In this document: positions 14,314 through 22,936 of the stretch, one piece after another | How the letters are laid out: each line of letters starts with the position of its first letter | Position numbering within the stretch: the first letter of the stretch is position 1 | Source of the DNA: Sphaeroforma sirkka | Lineage: Eukaryota > Opisthokonta > Ichthyosporea > Ichthyophonida | NCBI GenBank assembly: GCA_001586965.3 | Contig: LUCW03002621.1 | Span: forward strand, 32,501-65,000 | DNA length: 32,500 bases | Direction of reading: 5' to 3' | Position numbers and translations under genes: made by a program | Notes under the pieces: model-generated | The model's input: the letters and a program-made list of their open reading frames with translations, nothing else | What the model was told of the DNA's origin: nothing | Databases searched by the model: none

Positions 14314-17300
14314 AAACGCTAATCTGCCAGAGCATGTACATCATGCACACACCATGCTGTTCGTTTGGATGAACCTATGCCCGCATCATGTGCACGCTAT
14401 ATGACACGTGTGAACCCTCATTTCAATTGTTCATCGCTCAACCCATGCAGTGTACGGACTCAGACAATCCAAACAACAGCCGAGGCCATAGAAAACGACC
14501 TTCTGCAGACATTCAACGCTACAACCGAAGGTCTGTGGGTTCTTCTGATTGTGACAGTAAATATAATTCACGTACGTGACTGGAATGTATCACGTCGAAT
14601 CTAATTTTAGGTTCTATCAGCCATGCTGTCCATTGGATAGATTGAGTTACTGGTGCTGTGACTGGTCACTTAACATGATGGTTGAGGCGATTTATAACAG
14701 AATGGTTGTGATGTTTCTGTTTAACATTTGTATTCCAATCAAAAGGTCAAATAGATTTGATGGGATGGCTATGCAATGAGTAGGATTTCCCCCCATTAAT
14801 TCGATGGTGTTTAGAATTGTTTTGTTCTATTGAATTTGCCAGTGAACCTTTACTTAGCAAGCACCATATAATTCGGTTCACCCATACCAATAAACCTATT
14901 ATCCAGTTAGTAGCATATATGCTTCAAATGTGAAACTGTAATTCGTCGTTTTACCTGCTCTGTGAGTGGGCTCATCAGCATACTACTTTATAGGCATGTA
15001 TGTAAATGTGTACATCCAACACCAATGCATAAGCACGTACTATCTCCTTGGCATGCACACTTGTGAGGAAGTAACATTTGCGGTTCAGCAGGGGTCACTA
15101 CAGCAACAAGATACAGTGAATAAATGATACTTATACAGCCAGTTTCGATTTCATGCACGCTTACGCTTTTGCACTGTTTCGCACATGTTGAATTGTCTCT
15201 GACAGCTCTGCATCAACTTGAGTACGAACCTCACGGAGTGCAGACTGGCCTACGCTCACTGAAAGGGCAAATCATCAATCGTCTGGTGGCATTGGACGAA
15301 CACAAGCACGCCAACCGCGCACACGCTATGTTTGAAACGGTATGTATAACGGGACGAGAGCGTACACAGGCGCATACATGTGCTGGTACGCTTTCACCTA
15401 TGTAAACTGTGCTCTTGGAAGTACAGATACTATCAACTGATGGCATTCAATGCACGCATGGTGTATTCCCACCCATATAGGCACACAAATACACAAATGT
15501 GGTCCACGGTCTTTGTATTGACAGACTAGTTGTCCACTCATGGCATCCTCCCGCACATTCACGACGGTGCAAATTTGCAAGAGAGGTTACATACACGGAT
15601 ACAAATACTTATACATCCATTAGATGCTCTGCTGGATGCTTGTTTACTTTATTACTACTGTATACCGTGTTATGACCTATTGTGGTCACTTTGCAGGTAT
15701 TCTACATGCATGTGCATTGTTCAGTGTCTATATGTTACGTGTGAATGTGTGTGTAATGTTCCGTTTCTGTTCCTCTCCAGGCGACCAACATGACAGAACG
15801 CATGATGGCGCTCACGGCACTCTCGCACTCCACGAGCAACTACAGAACCGACGCTTTAGATCAATTCTATCAAAGGTAATTCCATCACATTTCGAGTACA
15901 TGTATTCGCATTCATGTTTTGGACAGGTATGTAGCCGTGAAGTGCACCCGAAACCTCACCTGTCACTTGGCTGCAACACCCTTGGCGCTCCACAATCCGT
16001 TTATGGACGAGAACTGGGTTGGATTTATTGCCCTTTTTAGACACTGTGGTTCATTAGTATACGACAGGATCACATATCATCTTGTAGCGGACTCTTCCGT
16101 AGCAATGTGTGCATGTATGGACCATGTGGGGTACATGGCCTGAATGGTGTTTGCCTTCTACTGGTGAAGTGGCACTTGAGAAATGCACTTTTTCATACGC
16201 CTGTGCAAAGTAAACCAAAGTACGCTGTAGCTGTTTGATCAGCTGCCTCTCTCCAGTGAGTAATGTTCTGCGGTGTGGGCATACTATTTTGCCAACACGA
16301 ACGTCTTGTGTATTGATGGTCAAGCGGCCCACACCTTCATATGGCAACAGGACTCAGAAATACAATTTGGGATTGGTTCTGATCCCGTTATAAGTCAACA
16401 AGATTCAGTAAAACAATCTAGGATTGTTCTATTTCGTTTCGTTTTGTTATCCCGCCTGAGGCATAAGATAAGTGTCGCTTGTACAATGATAGCTCAGAGG
16501 TCCATCTGAATCGAAACCCATTCGTAGATGAGATTGTGCGGTATAGTATTTGATATTTTCAAGATAATTCATTTTATCGAATCTTGCCCAACTCATTATC
16601 AGTGGACCACGACTGAATAGTCTAGCGGTTTCTATGTTGTGCCAAAGACCACCCAATTTGTGGTCCATTTCCAATTACAAACATATTTGGACTTCACGGG
16701 CACCTTCTAATAAGAGGTTTCCATTGACCTACTATTGTCACTACTGACAAAAAAGTGTACTTGCATGTTGGCATAGGTCTTAGCGGTGTCCCTAAACGCC
16801 GTGAATGTTTCTGCGCTCCAATTTAATTTAGCACACGTTAATTAATTTAGCACATTTTAATTCAATTCAGCACACTTTAATTTAATTTAACACCCTTTTC
16901 AATGCATTTGCTCCTGGCGTATCTGTTGCAGATGGCGAACGGAGCAGCTGAACGTAATCGCATGGCTAGGAGTTCAGGTATGTGCATGGTCTAATATGCG
17001 AGTCTATTATGACCTGTTCAAATTCGTCTATCGTCCTCTCTGCGTGTTAATGTGTAAGCCCATGAGAATCAGATCTCTCGCCTCCACGAGTGTCCGTAGT
17101 TTGATTGCATCTGAGGGCATTCGAAGTCAATTCACAACACTAATAATCATCTGGCGTGTTTTGTGTGTACACGGTGCTTTCATATGAACAAGTGTATGAG
17201 TACGAGTGTGTGTATGTAGTGTATTAGCATTTTGTGTGCGCATATGTATCTGGCTGATATATTTCCTTGTGTATGATCGCATTTTTTTGCCACAGATACA

Positions 17301-19815
17301 CTAGTATCAGTATGTATCACAGATCCTATCTTATCAATTGCGAATAAATCCGTTCGTGGACCCTTTCCTCAATTCCTCCAAATTGTCGGTGACAATCGTC
17401 ACTTGCAGACGCTATGCCACATATCCTATACGTTTTCACATATCCAATACCTTTTTACACGCTACCTTGATTGCAGGCGAGGAGTGAAGTTGTGAATAAT
17501 GTCAGCAACGTCAGGGCCTTGTTGTCTCACGAGGTATGTTTTGAGACTTGTTCGATGTGTATAGTAAACCTAGGCGTAATAGACCTATAAATAGCAGACC
17601 TAGGCATAGTAGACCTAGATCTGACACCATATACATACAAGTACACGCCAAAGGTTCTTATAGAGGCCTGCACTGGGTTATTACTTCATTGTGAGGAGCT
17701 GAGGATATATTGCAGGTGCTAGTTGTTTGGGTTTGTATAGCGGGTGCGAGGTGCGTACTGTTGACACTGTGCAAGTACTGTGCCCTTGATACGTTGTTCC
17801 GCTAATTCACAGGTACTGTCTGTTTGTTATTGATCATATGACGCGTGTGGTTTACGTTTATTGATATGTGACGCGTGTGGTTGACGTTTATGACGCGTGT
17901 AGTAGACGCTTATTGATATATGACGCCTTTGGTTGACGTTTATGACGCGTGTGGTAGACGCTTATTGATTATATGATGCGCGTGGTTTACGTTTATTGAT
18001 ATATGACGCGCGTGGTTGACGGTTTATTTATCATATGACGCGTGTGGTTGACGCTTATTGATAACATGATGCGTGTGGTTTACGTTTATTGACATATGTC
18101 GCGTGTGGTTGACGGTTTATTGATCATATGGCCCTTGTGGTTGACGCTTATTGATCATATGATGTGTGTGGTTTACGTTTATTGATACATGACGCGTATG
18201 GTGACGGTTTGTTGATCATATGACGCGTGTGGTTGACGCTTATATGATGCGTGTGGTTTACGTTTATTGATATATGACGCGTGTGGTTTGAACATATGAC
18301 GCGTGTGGTTGACTCTTTTTGAACACATGATATGTGTGGTTTACGTTTATTGATATATGACGCGTGTGGTTGACGTTTATCGGTCATATGACGCGTGTAT
18401 TTCGTAGTATGTATGATTTAGTCTGCACGTTTCCCGATAGCTTTAGTAACATTCTCACCTCGAGTCGAAGTCTAGATGAAGCTGTTGGTCCCCATCAAAT
18501 GTACACACATTTGGTGTTGCTTGGGAGTCTTGACATGACGCTCGCCAACTACTATGTGTGCACTTGCTATCCAAAGTGTACGAATGTATCACGTTTCCCG
18601 ATAGCTTTAGTAACATTCTCACCTCGAGTCGAAGTCTAGATGAAGCTGTTGGTCCCCATCAAATGTACACACATTTGGTGTTGCTTGGGAGTCTTGACAT
18701 GACGCTCGCCAACTACTATGTGTGCACTTGCTATCCAAAGTGTACGAATGTATGCACTATTTGACTTGACTCTTGAACGCAGAGTTTCGACATGCGCACA
18801 CCGAATAAGGTATACGCGCTAATTGGTGGGTTTAGTACTAGCCCCGCAAACTTCCATGCGGCAGATGGCTCGGGGTACGAGTTCTTGGCTGATAGTGTGC
18901 TGGCTGTGGACCAAATCAACCCTCAGGTGTGTGAGGAATATCATACGTACTATGTTAAAATGATCAGTAGTATGATATAGGAGCCAAGCGATTCCGAAGT
19001 AGCGCCTACATGTGTTTATTTAAGTTTTTTTAGCAGATAGGCCGCCAATTCGGTTGGCGAACTTGGTGGAGAAGGAAATGGTTCATAATTGATGTACAAG
19101 TATTGCGCTATTCGCGACAGACTCTTCTCATGCATCGCCCGAATGCTCAATTTCATATACTAATCACACACCTGGGAACTCCCAATCGTTGCTGATTATT
19201 ACCAGCCTCTCATCTGAGTGCTCGTCGTGGGTACAGGTCGGATAGTCGCACCTATTCCGTAGGCCACTCTGTGTCTGGTCATTTTTCTATCCTTTAAGTG
19301 TGTGAACACCACCGATATTCAGATTAGACGGACACGACCAATGGGTCGGATCAAGTGTATATCATTGCGATGGTTGCTGTTTATACGCATACATATGCAC
19401 TATTATTCCCACCCCTTACTGTGCAGAGATGCTGGAACGCATACTTATTGCGGTACTCTAGTGTATCTATTCTTTTTTGCATTTGCGTATACGTATATAA
19501 ACTTTGATCCATCACACGATCCTTCGGGTTTGCATTCCTGCCCCCCACAGACATATTACCAAGATTCATAGTTACAATCTATCTTGACTTCTGTTCCCCA
19601 CAAGTACGAATGCACTCAGAACTGCACATACTCGTCGCTTTACGATAACCCAACTACAGGTGAGTGCCCGACTTCTAGGACCTTTCACAACTGCAAATAA
19701 CTACCAACCGCTGTATCGAGATGGTATGGTGCAACAACTGCTACGCTTGGAAAGAGCGAGCCTTAGTGGGAATGCTAGTGAGATCGTTGGAAAAGCTCTT
19801 CGTTTTGTGCAATAA
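503..19815 (+). CDS. pepN: PepN-type M1 aminopeptidase, 23 exons, 988 aa, probably organelle-targeted
   Basis: Zinc metallopeptidase that removes N-terminal residues from peptides (bacterial alanyl aminopeptidase N type, family M1). Exons: 503-854, 1691-1920, 2954-3091, 3862-3990, 5155-5246, 5642-5775, 6255-6315, 6543-6637, 8311-8504, 8724-8774, 10076-10224, 11081-11217, 11604-11716, 12318-12479, 13490-13574, 13960-14092, 14451-14530, 15206-15339, 15781-15875, 16932-16977, 17477-17533, 18783-18926, 19660-19815. All introns are GT-AG, phases agree at every junction, and the total is 989 codons with the stop. Visible motifs are GAMEN (339-343), HEYFH (375-379) with third zinc ligand Glu398 in [10 protein letters not shown], and catalytic Tyr459 in IYEKGAEV. 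Spacing matches E. coli PepN (870 aa) with a constant offset of 78 through the catalytic domain, so the extra length is an N-terminal extension plus small insertions in the C-terminal half. ATG 503 is the first in-frame Met of the open stretch. The family assignment is firm; exact splice sites are predicted from consensus, phase and homology. Organelle targeting is inferred. The symbol is that of the bacterial homologue. Confidence 0.93.
1030..1342. repeat. Compound CA / TA microsatellite, intron 1
   Basis: Two CA arrays, separated by a repeated 'cacatacgtgtacaatcacac' type segment (near 1050 and 1140), run into TA tracts (about 1237-1300 and 1320-1342). It lies wholly inside pepN intron 1 (855-1690). 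The long Thr-His and Tyr-Ile frames across it are artefacts of dinucleotide repetition. Confidence 0.95.
1921..2953 (+). other. pepN intron 2; no gene seen
   Basis: GT-AG intron of 1,033 nt with unremarkable mixed sequence. Short open frames on both strands lack family resemblance, splice context or consistent phase. No repeat longer than a few dozen bases was noticed. Confidence 0.6.
3394..3797. repeat. Compound TA / CA microsatellite, intron 3
   Basis: Alternating blocks of (TA)n and (CA)n with short interruptions fill most of the second half of pepN intron 3 (3092-3861) and stop about 65 nt before exon 4. They resemble the intron 1 array in composition, which suggests a genome-wide tendency to CA/TA expansion. 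Confidence 0.95.
4117..4345. repeat. Tandem repeat, about 57 bp x 4, intron 4
   Basis: Four diverged copies start at about 4117, 4174, 4229 and 4288, each opening with GTGTGGTGGTGTG-like sequence and containing GTAACCTAGTGTAGAATG. Copy length varies from 55 to 59 bp. It lies immediately upstream of the hexanucleotide array in the same intron. Confidence 0.85.
4396..4639. repeat. GGCTGT hexanucleotide array (about 40 units), intron 4
   Basis: Nearly pure TGGCTG/GGCTGT repetition with a few phase-shifting interruptions (GGCTGCTGT, GTGTGGC, GGCTGGC). It lies inside pepN intron 4 (3991-5154). A 6-bp unit cannot create stops unless the unit itself contains one, so long dipeptide frames (Ala-Val, Gly-Cys, Trp-Leu; Ala-Thr, Gln-Pro, Ser-His on the other strand) occur in many registers. 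They are not genes. Confidence 0.95.
5155..8774 (+). other. pepN: PepN exons 5-10: thermolysin-like catalytic domain
   Basis: Exon 6 holds GAMEN, the exopeptidase motif that binds the substrate alpha-amino group. Exon 7 ends within HEYFH, and the codon of the second zinc-binding His is split CA/T between exons 7 and 8. Exon 8 continues [14 protein letters not shown] and includes the third zinc ligand, Glu398. Exon 9 contains the [14 protein letters not shown] region and the transition-state Tyr459. Exon 10 is a 17-codon exon encoding the FERHDGQ helix end. All expected catalytic residues are present, so the enzyme should be active. Intron 8 (6638-8310, 1.67 kb) is the longest intron of the gene; I see only GT-rich simple sequence in it and no other gene. 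Confidence 0.92.
9403..9471. repeat. 35-bp tandem duplication, intron 10
   Basis: Two copies of a unit starting GTTTATRTAAGCCCTGGTGG lie head to tail (9403-9437 and 9438-9471) in pepN intron 10 (8775-10075). The rest of this 1.3-kb intron is ordinary mixed sequence with a CA-rich patch near 9900-10040. Confidence 0.8.
10076..11716 (+). other. pepN: PepN exons 11-13: Ig-like middle domain
   Basis: Exon 11 begins ACTTDDFF and includes the [13 protein letters not shown] motif that marks the start of the small beta-sandwich domain (DUF3458-like) of PepN enzymes. Exons 12 and 13 encode a less conserved stretch ([16 protein letters not shown], then [20 protein letters not shown]) that aligns in register with the strand pattern of the bacterial domain. 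Exon 11 ends in phase 2 (CTC AG/gtcagt) and is completed by the T that opens exon 12. This part is slightly longer than the bacterial counterpart. Confidence 0.85.
10908..11018. repeat. About 30-bp repeat with CCTAACCCTAAAAC core, intron 11
   Basis: Three to four copies of a unit of the form GCAGCTGYTAAGCCTAACCC followed by TAAAAC. The core CCTAACCCTAAAAC resembles telomere-type CCCTAA sequence. The array ends about 60 nt before exon 12. The Leu-Thr-Leu-Lys-Pro-Lys reading across it is intronic. Confidence 0.85.
11925..12310. repeat. About 17-bp A-rich minisatellite (AACAAACAATCCCTAAA), intron 13
   Basis: More than 20 diverged copies of AAACAAACAATCCCTAAA-type units fill the second half of pepN intron 13 and end within about 10 nt of exon 14. 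The poly-pyrimidine tract that normally precedes an acceptor is therefore missing here (…CCCTCGTAACAG/GCG), which makes this 3' splice site atypical. Confidence 0.9.
13301..13484. repeat. 92-bp tandem duplication abutting exon 15
   Basis: Two imperfect copies (13301-13392 and 13393-13484) share GCCAACTGA, TTGGTTCTGAGT and GAATGATACATTTGATAATG, all displaced by exactly 92 nt. The second copy ends about 5 nt before exon 15, so branch-point and acceptor-proximal sequence has been duplicated with it. Confidence 0.85.
14226..14312. repeat. (AT)n microsatellite, intron 16
   Basis: About 43 uninterrupted AT dinucleotides in pepN intron 16 (14093-14450). Confidence 0.97.
16820..16900. repeat. About 21-bp AT-rich tandem repeat, intron 19
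   Basis: Four copies of a TTTAATTTAGCACACTTTAA-like unit shortly upstream of exon 20. Intron 19 (15876-16931) otherwise holds nothing recognisable. Confidence 0.75.
17561..17620. repeat. Short AGACCTAGGCATA repeat, intron 21
   Basis: Three to four degenerate copies of TAGTAGACCTAGGCATAAT-like sequence follow the exon 21 donor directly. Confidence 0.6.
17829..18398. repeat. GACGCGTGTGG minisatellite, intron 21
   Basis: About 17 copies of an approximately 30-37-bp unit built as CATATGACGCGTGTGGTT then GACGYTTATTGAT. Variants alternate between TTGACG and TTTACG after the GTGGTT core, which suggests a higher-order two-unit repeat. Most units carry an ACGCGT (MluI) site. It lies in pepN intron 21 (17534-18782). 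Confidence 0.92.
18426..18753. repeat. Identical 164-bp tandem duplication, intron 21
   Basis: Copy 1 (18426-18589) and copy 2 (18590-18753) read identically base by base, from CACGTTTCCCGATAGC to GTACGAATGTAT. The array ends about 30 nt before exon 22. Identity indicates recent duplication or gene conversion, or an assembly artefact. Confidence 0.93.
18927..19659 (+). other. pepN intron 22; no other gene seen
   Basis: GT-AG intron between NPQ (exon 22) and VSARLL (exon 23). No microexon is required, because the two ends join in phase 0 and give the family-typical NPQ-V-x-A-R-L sequence. No repeat array was noticed. Confidence 0.7.
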
Positions 19816-19816
19816 A
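19811..19816 (+). promoter_or_regulatory. Poly(A) signal AATAAA overlapping the pepN stop codon
   Basis: The last sense codon and the stop read CAATAA, followed by AAA. The hexamer AATAAA therefore lies across the stop codon. No other clear AATAAA occurs in the next 100 bases, so the 3' UTR may be only a few tens of nucleotides long. The cleavage site itself cannot be seen. Confidence 0.55.
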
Positions 19817-20921
19817 AATCAGACGTAAATTTGCCTGTTATCAAGGTGTATATCGTTGTGCTGCGGTGGGTTGTGCCTTACTTGCAGAAAGGGGCCAATA
19901 TTTCCTCAAGCTTGTAAAATATGATGCACCAGCCACAAATGATGTGTTTACTTCCACATATAGGTGAAATGTAGTTTTGTGGGTCAATGAGACGCATTTA
20001 TGCGGAAATAGATTAATTTTCTGCCAATATTCCTCTCCACGCCTCTGGTAGAGTTGTCTTTATAAACTGAGACCGCAGTATTCTTTTGCGTCGTCTGATC
20101 TATTTCAGATTGATACGCAGCTCAGTTTTAAAGCGTTGATCATTGTTTGTTGGCAAATCCTCACATGAATAAAGTCAACATAACGTAGCGCCGACAACGG
20201 ATGACACAACTCAACACTGATAGCCTTGCGTGATTTTAGATTTACCATATGTTTTCTCATTTCATTCGATATAGACATTTGCCACGATAAACGTCAATAT
20301 TTAGGGTGAGCCTTGGCCGCCTTGTCGCAGAAATTCAATATTAATATTATTGGAAAACGATGAATTCCGGGTCTAAGGGGCCTCCAAACTTCATTTTCAA
20401 TAGGGAATTTCATGCAGGAATTACTTGCGGCGTATGTATCATGCAAATTTTTTCAAGGTACTAAATAAATGTCAAGGATTGGTTCTCACAGAATCGAACG
20501 GTGGACTGCTTCAGATCATTTGCGCATCTACGGCAAGTTCTCGATATCTACCATAAGTTGAAGCATTTACAAGTCGTCGTGTCAATCGCAGACCTTGTTA
20601 ATAAAACTCTACTCACAATGATGAGTTTTGGAAAGTATCGTGCTGTGGGGCTTTACAGCAGTAGCATTGTACCCATCTATGATCACTTGCGCGGATTGGC
20701 TATAGTGATAAGTGTTCAGCTATGCCCAGTTCTTTTCCACACACCTTTACCATTGTACCCAGTCCCTTCTGTTCCGCTTTAAAAAAGAATGCCACGCGTG
20801 GGCACAATGTATATTGAATTTAATCTCAAAGCGAATATCATACCCGAAGCTAACTTTCACTATGAATTCCATCGTATAATGTATAATTCTATTGTTTTCT
20901 AAATAGTAGTCTCTTTTCAGG
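19816..20921. other. Intergenic stretch between pepN and the transposon; no gene seen
   Basis: About 1.1 kb of AT-rich mixed sequence. A 90-codon plus-strand open frame (20501-20782) begins only at a GTG and has no splice context or recognisable similarity. I found no supported RNA gene. Confidence 0.5.
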
Positions 20922-21480
20922 TATATCACCAGTCCCACAAATAGTGACGAGTTGTCATTATTTCAAAAATCTGGCCCAGATTGTTTTTGAAACGGTGACG
21001 AGTCGTCATTATTCTCAACGTGCGTCAGATAACTCTTATTTCCCCCCTGAAATATTCATTTAGGCCGGGCGGAGTTTTTCGGAGTGGATTCAGCGTTAAA
21101 TTTCGGTCCAAAAACATATGTGACCCGGTTATATTTCTCAAAATTTGTCAAGGCAACACATAAACAAAAATTGAACAGCTAACAGCTAACTCAAACACGT
21201 ATACACAAGGGTATTCTATTATGGTTAGAGGACATCTCGGGTTACCAAACCCCGACCATATCTCATACATACATCCACAGCACCAAAGGCGTGAAGGAGA
21301 TATCCATCCTATCAACGAGTATCACATGCAACACACATTCTACAATGACTACAACACGAGCATGCATCACAATGGACACATTCATACTTCAAAGCACTCG
21401 ATAGATATAGCAGTGTACTTAGCTGGGCACACAATGGGACCAAATGCCCATCTTTCTAAAGCGATCACGACAGACTAATA

Positions 21481-22323
21481 GTGACTTCTCTTTTACCTGT
21501 ATGGCGTGCTATGCATGAGAAAGTCAAATCCCCCGAATTATTTTGTCCCCTAAATGATCTTAAATCTGGGGTGGCTAAATTGTATAGTGTGATGAAACCA
21601 GGAGTGGATAAAAGCACACAATACACGGAAGTGCTATGTGCTTCTAATAACGCAATGAAATTCCAACAGAAACTGGTTACACGTGTATTTGAACAGCTGT
21701 TCATAAATGCATTTATCGCCACACGTATACAATGGGTTAATAGTAATAGTGAGGAAGACGCCTGGGATCTTAAAGCATTTAGGAAGAAATACTCCAAGAT
21801 ATTACCCCTGACAAAGTTCGTCGAACATGCATGCTCTAATCTAATAAGTAAGGCTTTTATGTCGCGTGCACGACATCAGGATGGTATTTTAGCAATGCAA
21901 CGGCTTATACAGGAGCAGGGAGCAGCCACCGTGTCAAGAATGAATATTAGACAGCCGGCTATAACGGTTAGTCCTGCAGAAGTCAAAGAACGTGTTTCAA
22001 GTTTGAAGAACTATAGAACTAGCCAAGCTTTTTGTTGTGACGTACGCCTTAATGCAATGCGGACAGATGACGGGGAACATCTCGTGGGGTTGGTTGGCGT
22101 CGAAGGTGAAGCAGCTTCCAGGATAAATGGAATAGTATCTCGAGATGCTTATAGAAGATGTATTGTATGGGGGTGCAAAAATTACACTGCACGGACGTGC
22201 ACGCGTTACCAAGTTCGTCTGTGCATGCGAGCAATGGTGGGTAAACGTAAGACATGCATTGAGCTATTCCGCGAGCCAGGGTACAACGGCAGCTTGAAGC
22301 AGTACAATGATATTATGGAATAA
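21481..22323 (+). CDS. C-terminal piggyBac-like transposase fragment, 280 codons
   Basis: The frame reads MKPGVDKSTQY followed about 30 residues later by LFINAFI (roughly residues 38-80). This matches the GGVDxxDQ…xxNxxI segment around the third catalytic Asp of piggyBac transposases. The end (RRCIVWGCKNY, RTC, VRLCM, CIELF; residues 225-265) matches the cysteine-rich DNA-binding domain that closes these proteins. The segments holding the first two catalytic Asp residues are absent, and the 560 bp upstream inside the element is too short for them, so this is a truncated, probably catalytically dead protein or one remnant exon. No ATG opens the frame: 21481 is GTG, and the first ATG is at codon 11 (21511). 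There are no internal stops. AATAAA follows at 22349. An exapted DNA-binding protein is possible but unproven. Confidence 0.5.
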   Translation: MTSLLPVWRAMHEKVKSPELFCPLNDLKSGVAKLYSVMKPGVDKSTQYTEVLCASNNAMKFQQKLVTRVFEQLFINAFIATRIQWVNSNSEEDAWDLKAFRKKYSKILPLTKFVEHACSNLISKAFMSRARHQDGILAMQRLIQEQGAATVSRMNIRQPAITVSPAEVKERVSSLKNYRTSQAFCCDVRLNAMRTDDGEHLVGLVGVEGEAASRINGIVSRDAYRRCIVWGCKNYTARTCTRYQVRLCMRAMVGKRKTCIELFREPGYNGSLKQYNDIME

Positions 22324-22348
22324 TATATATAGGCAAAATATTTTTTAA

Positions 22349-22354
22349 AATAAA
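22349..22354 (+). promoter_or_regulatory. Possible poly(A) signal of the transposase frame
   Basis: AATAAA lies 26 nt after the TAA stop of the transposase frame, inside the element. The surrounding sequence is AT-rich, so chance occurrence is possible. Confidence 0.35.
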
Positions 22355-22936
22355 AAGTTGTGATAAAATATTTATTGAAAAAAAGGCTGAAAATTGTCAA
22401 AAATGGACGGTCCCCACGCTTGCGTTTTGGCAATTTACTTTTTATTTTTCCTACTAATAATCAGGTATAATTTTGAACTATTAGGATAAGAATTCCTAAA
22501 AAGAAAACAATATCCTGAAATGGGACTTGATTATCCAATAAGAATCATGACTCAATTTGTTCTCATGAAGGTGACGACTATTTGATCGGTGCCAGAGATT
22601 TTGTACCAGAGTTGGGTCAAGTTGGTTCGATTTATACTTTGAGAAAATTCAGTACAAATTGACGTAATAGTGACGACTCGTCATTATTTGGCCTGGGACT
22701 GGTGATATATTGCTGGACGCAACGGTAGCAAGCCTATCACATTGGACCGAATAATTGTTCCCCAGGTCCACACATTGCAAATTTTCTTATCCGCCGAACA
22801 GGTGTCTAGAAACACTATATGATTAAGCATGCAAACTTCTCCAGGTGTACACAACTCGGCCGCATGCCCACCACACCCAAAAGGCCGTTCCTACAATCAG
22901 AGTTATTGCTCAAGTCATTCAATGGATTTATATTAA

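Larger units (their letters stand above)
12318..19815 (+). other. pepN: PepN exons 14-23: C-terminal alpha-helical domain
   Basis: These ten small exons (46-162 nt) encode the helical bowl that covers the active site. Landmarks are [10 protein letters not shown] and [11 protein letters not shown] (exon 14), [18 protein letters not shown] (exon 16), [14 protein letters not shown] (exon 19), [16 protein letters not shown] (exons 19-20), [27 protein letters not shown] in the exon 22 frame (18783-18926), and exon 23 VSARLLGPF through the last helix, [10 protein letters not shown]. The protein ends in Val-Gln before TAA at 19813-19815. Exon 15 is the least conserved piece and rests mainly on phase agreement and its position. 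Confidence 0.85.
20922..22709 (+). mobile_element. piggyBac-like DNA transposon, internally truncated, about 1.8 kb
   Basis: The ends are inverted copies. TATATCACCAGTCCCA begins at 20922, and its reverse complement ends at 22709. Inside each end lies a copy of a near-palindromic motif containing TGACGA and TCGTCA (20939-20963 and 22666-22689), with a third copy at 20995-21013. The 4 bp TATA flank both sides and would be the target duplication, making the element proper 20926-22705. It carries one long frame (next entry). The end sequence is not the canonical TTAA-flanked piggyBac form, so assignment to that superfamily rests on the protein, not on the termini. Confidence 0.7.

Noticed and set aside
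19037..19052. A 16-nt microexon between exons 22 and 23 (would read IGRQF)
   Set aside because: It was considered while the start of exon 23 was unclear. Starting exon 23 at 19660 gives [12 protein letters not shown] in phase 0 without it, and its donor is poor.
20501..20782. 93-codon plus-strand frame between pepN and the transposon
   Set aside because: GTG start only, no splice or poly(A) context, no recognisable motif.
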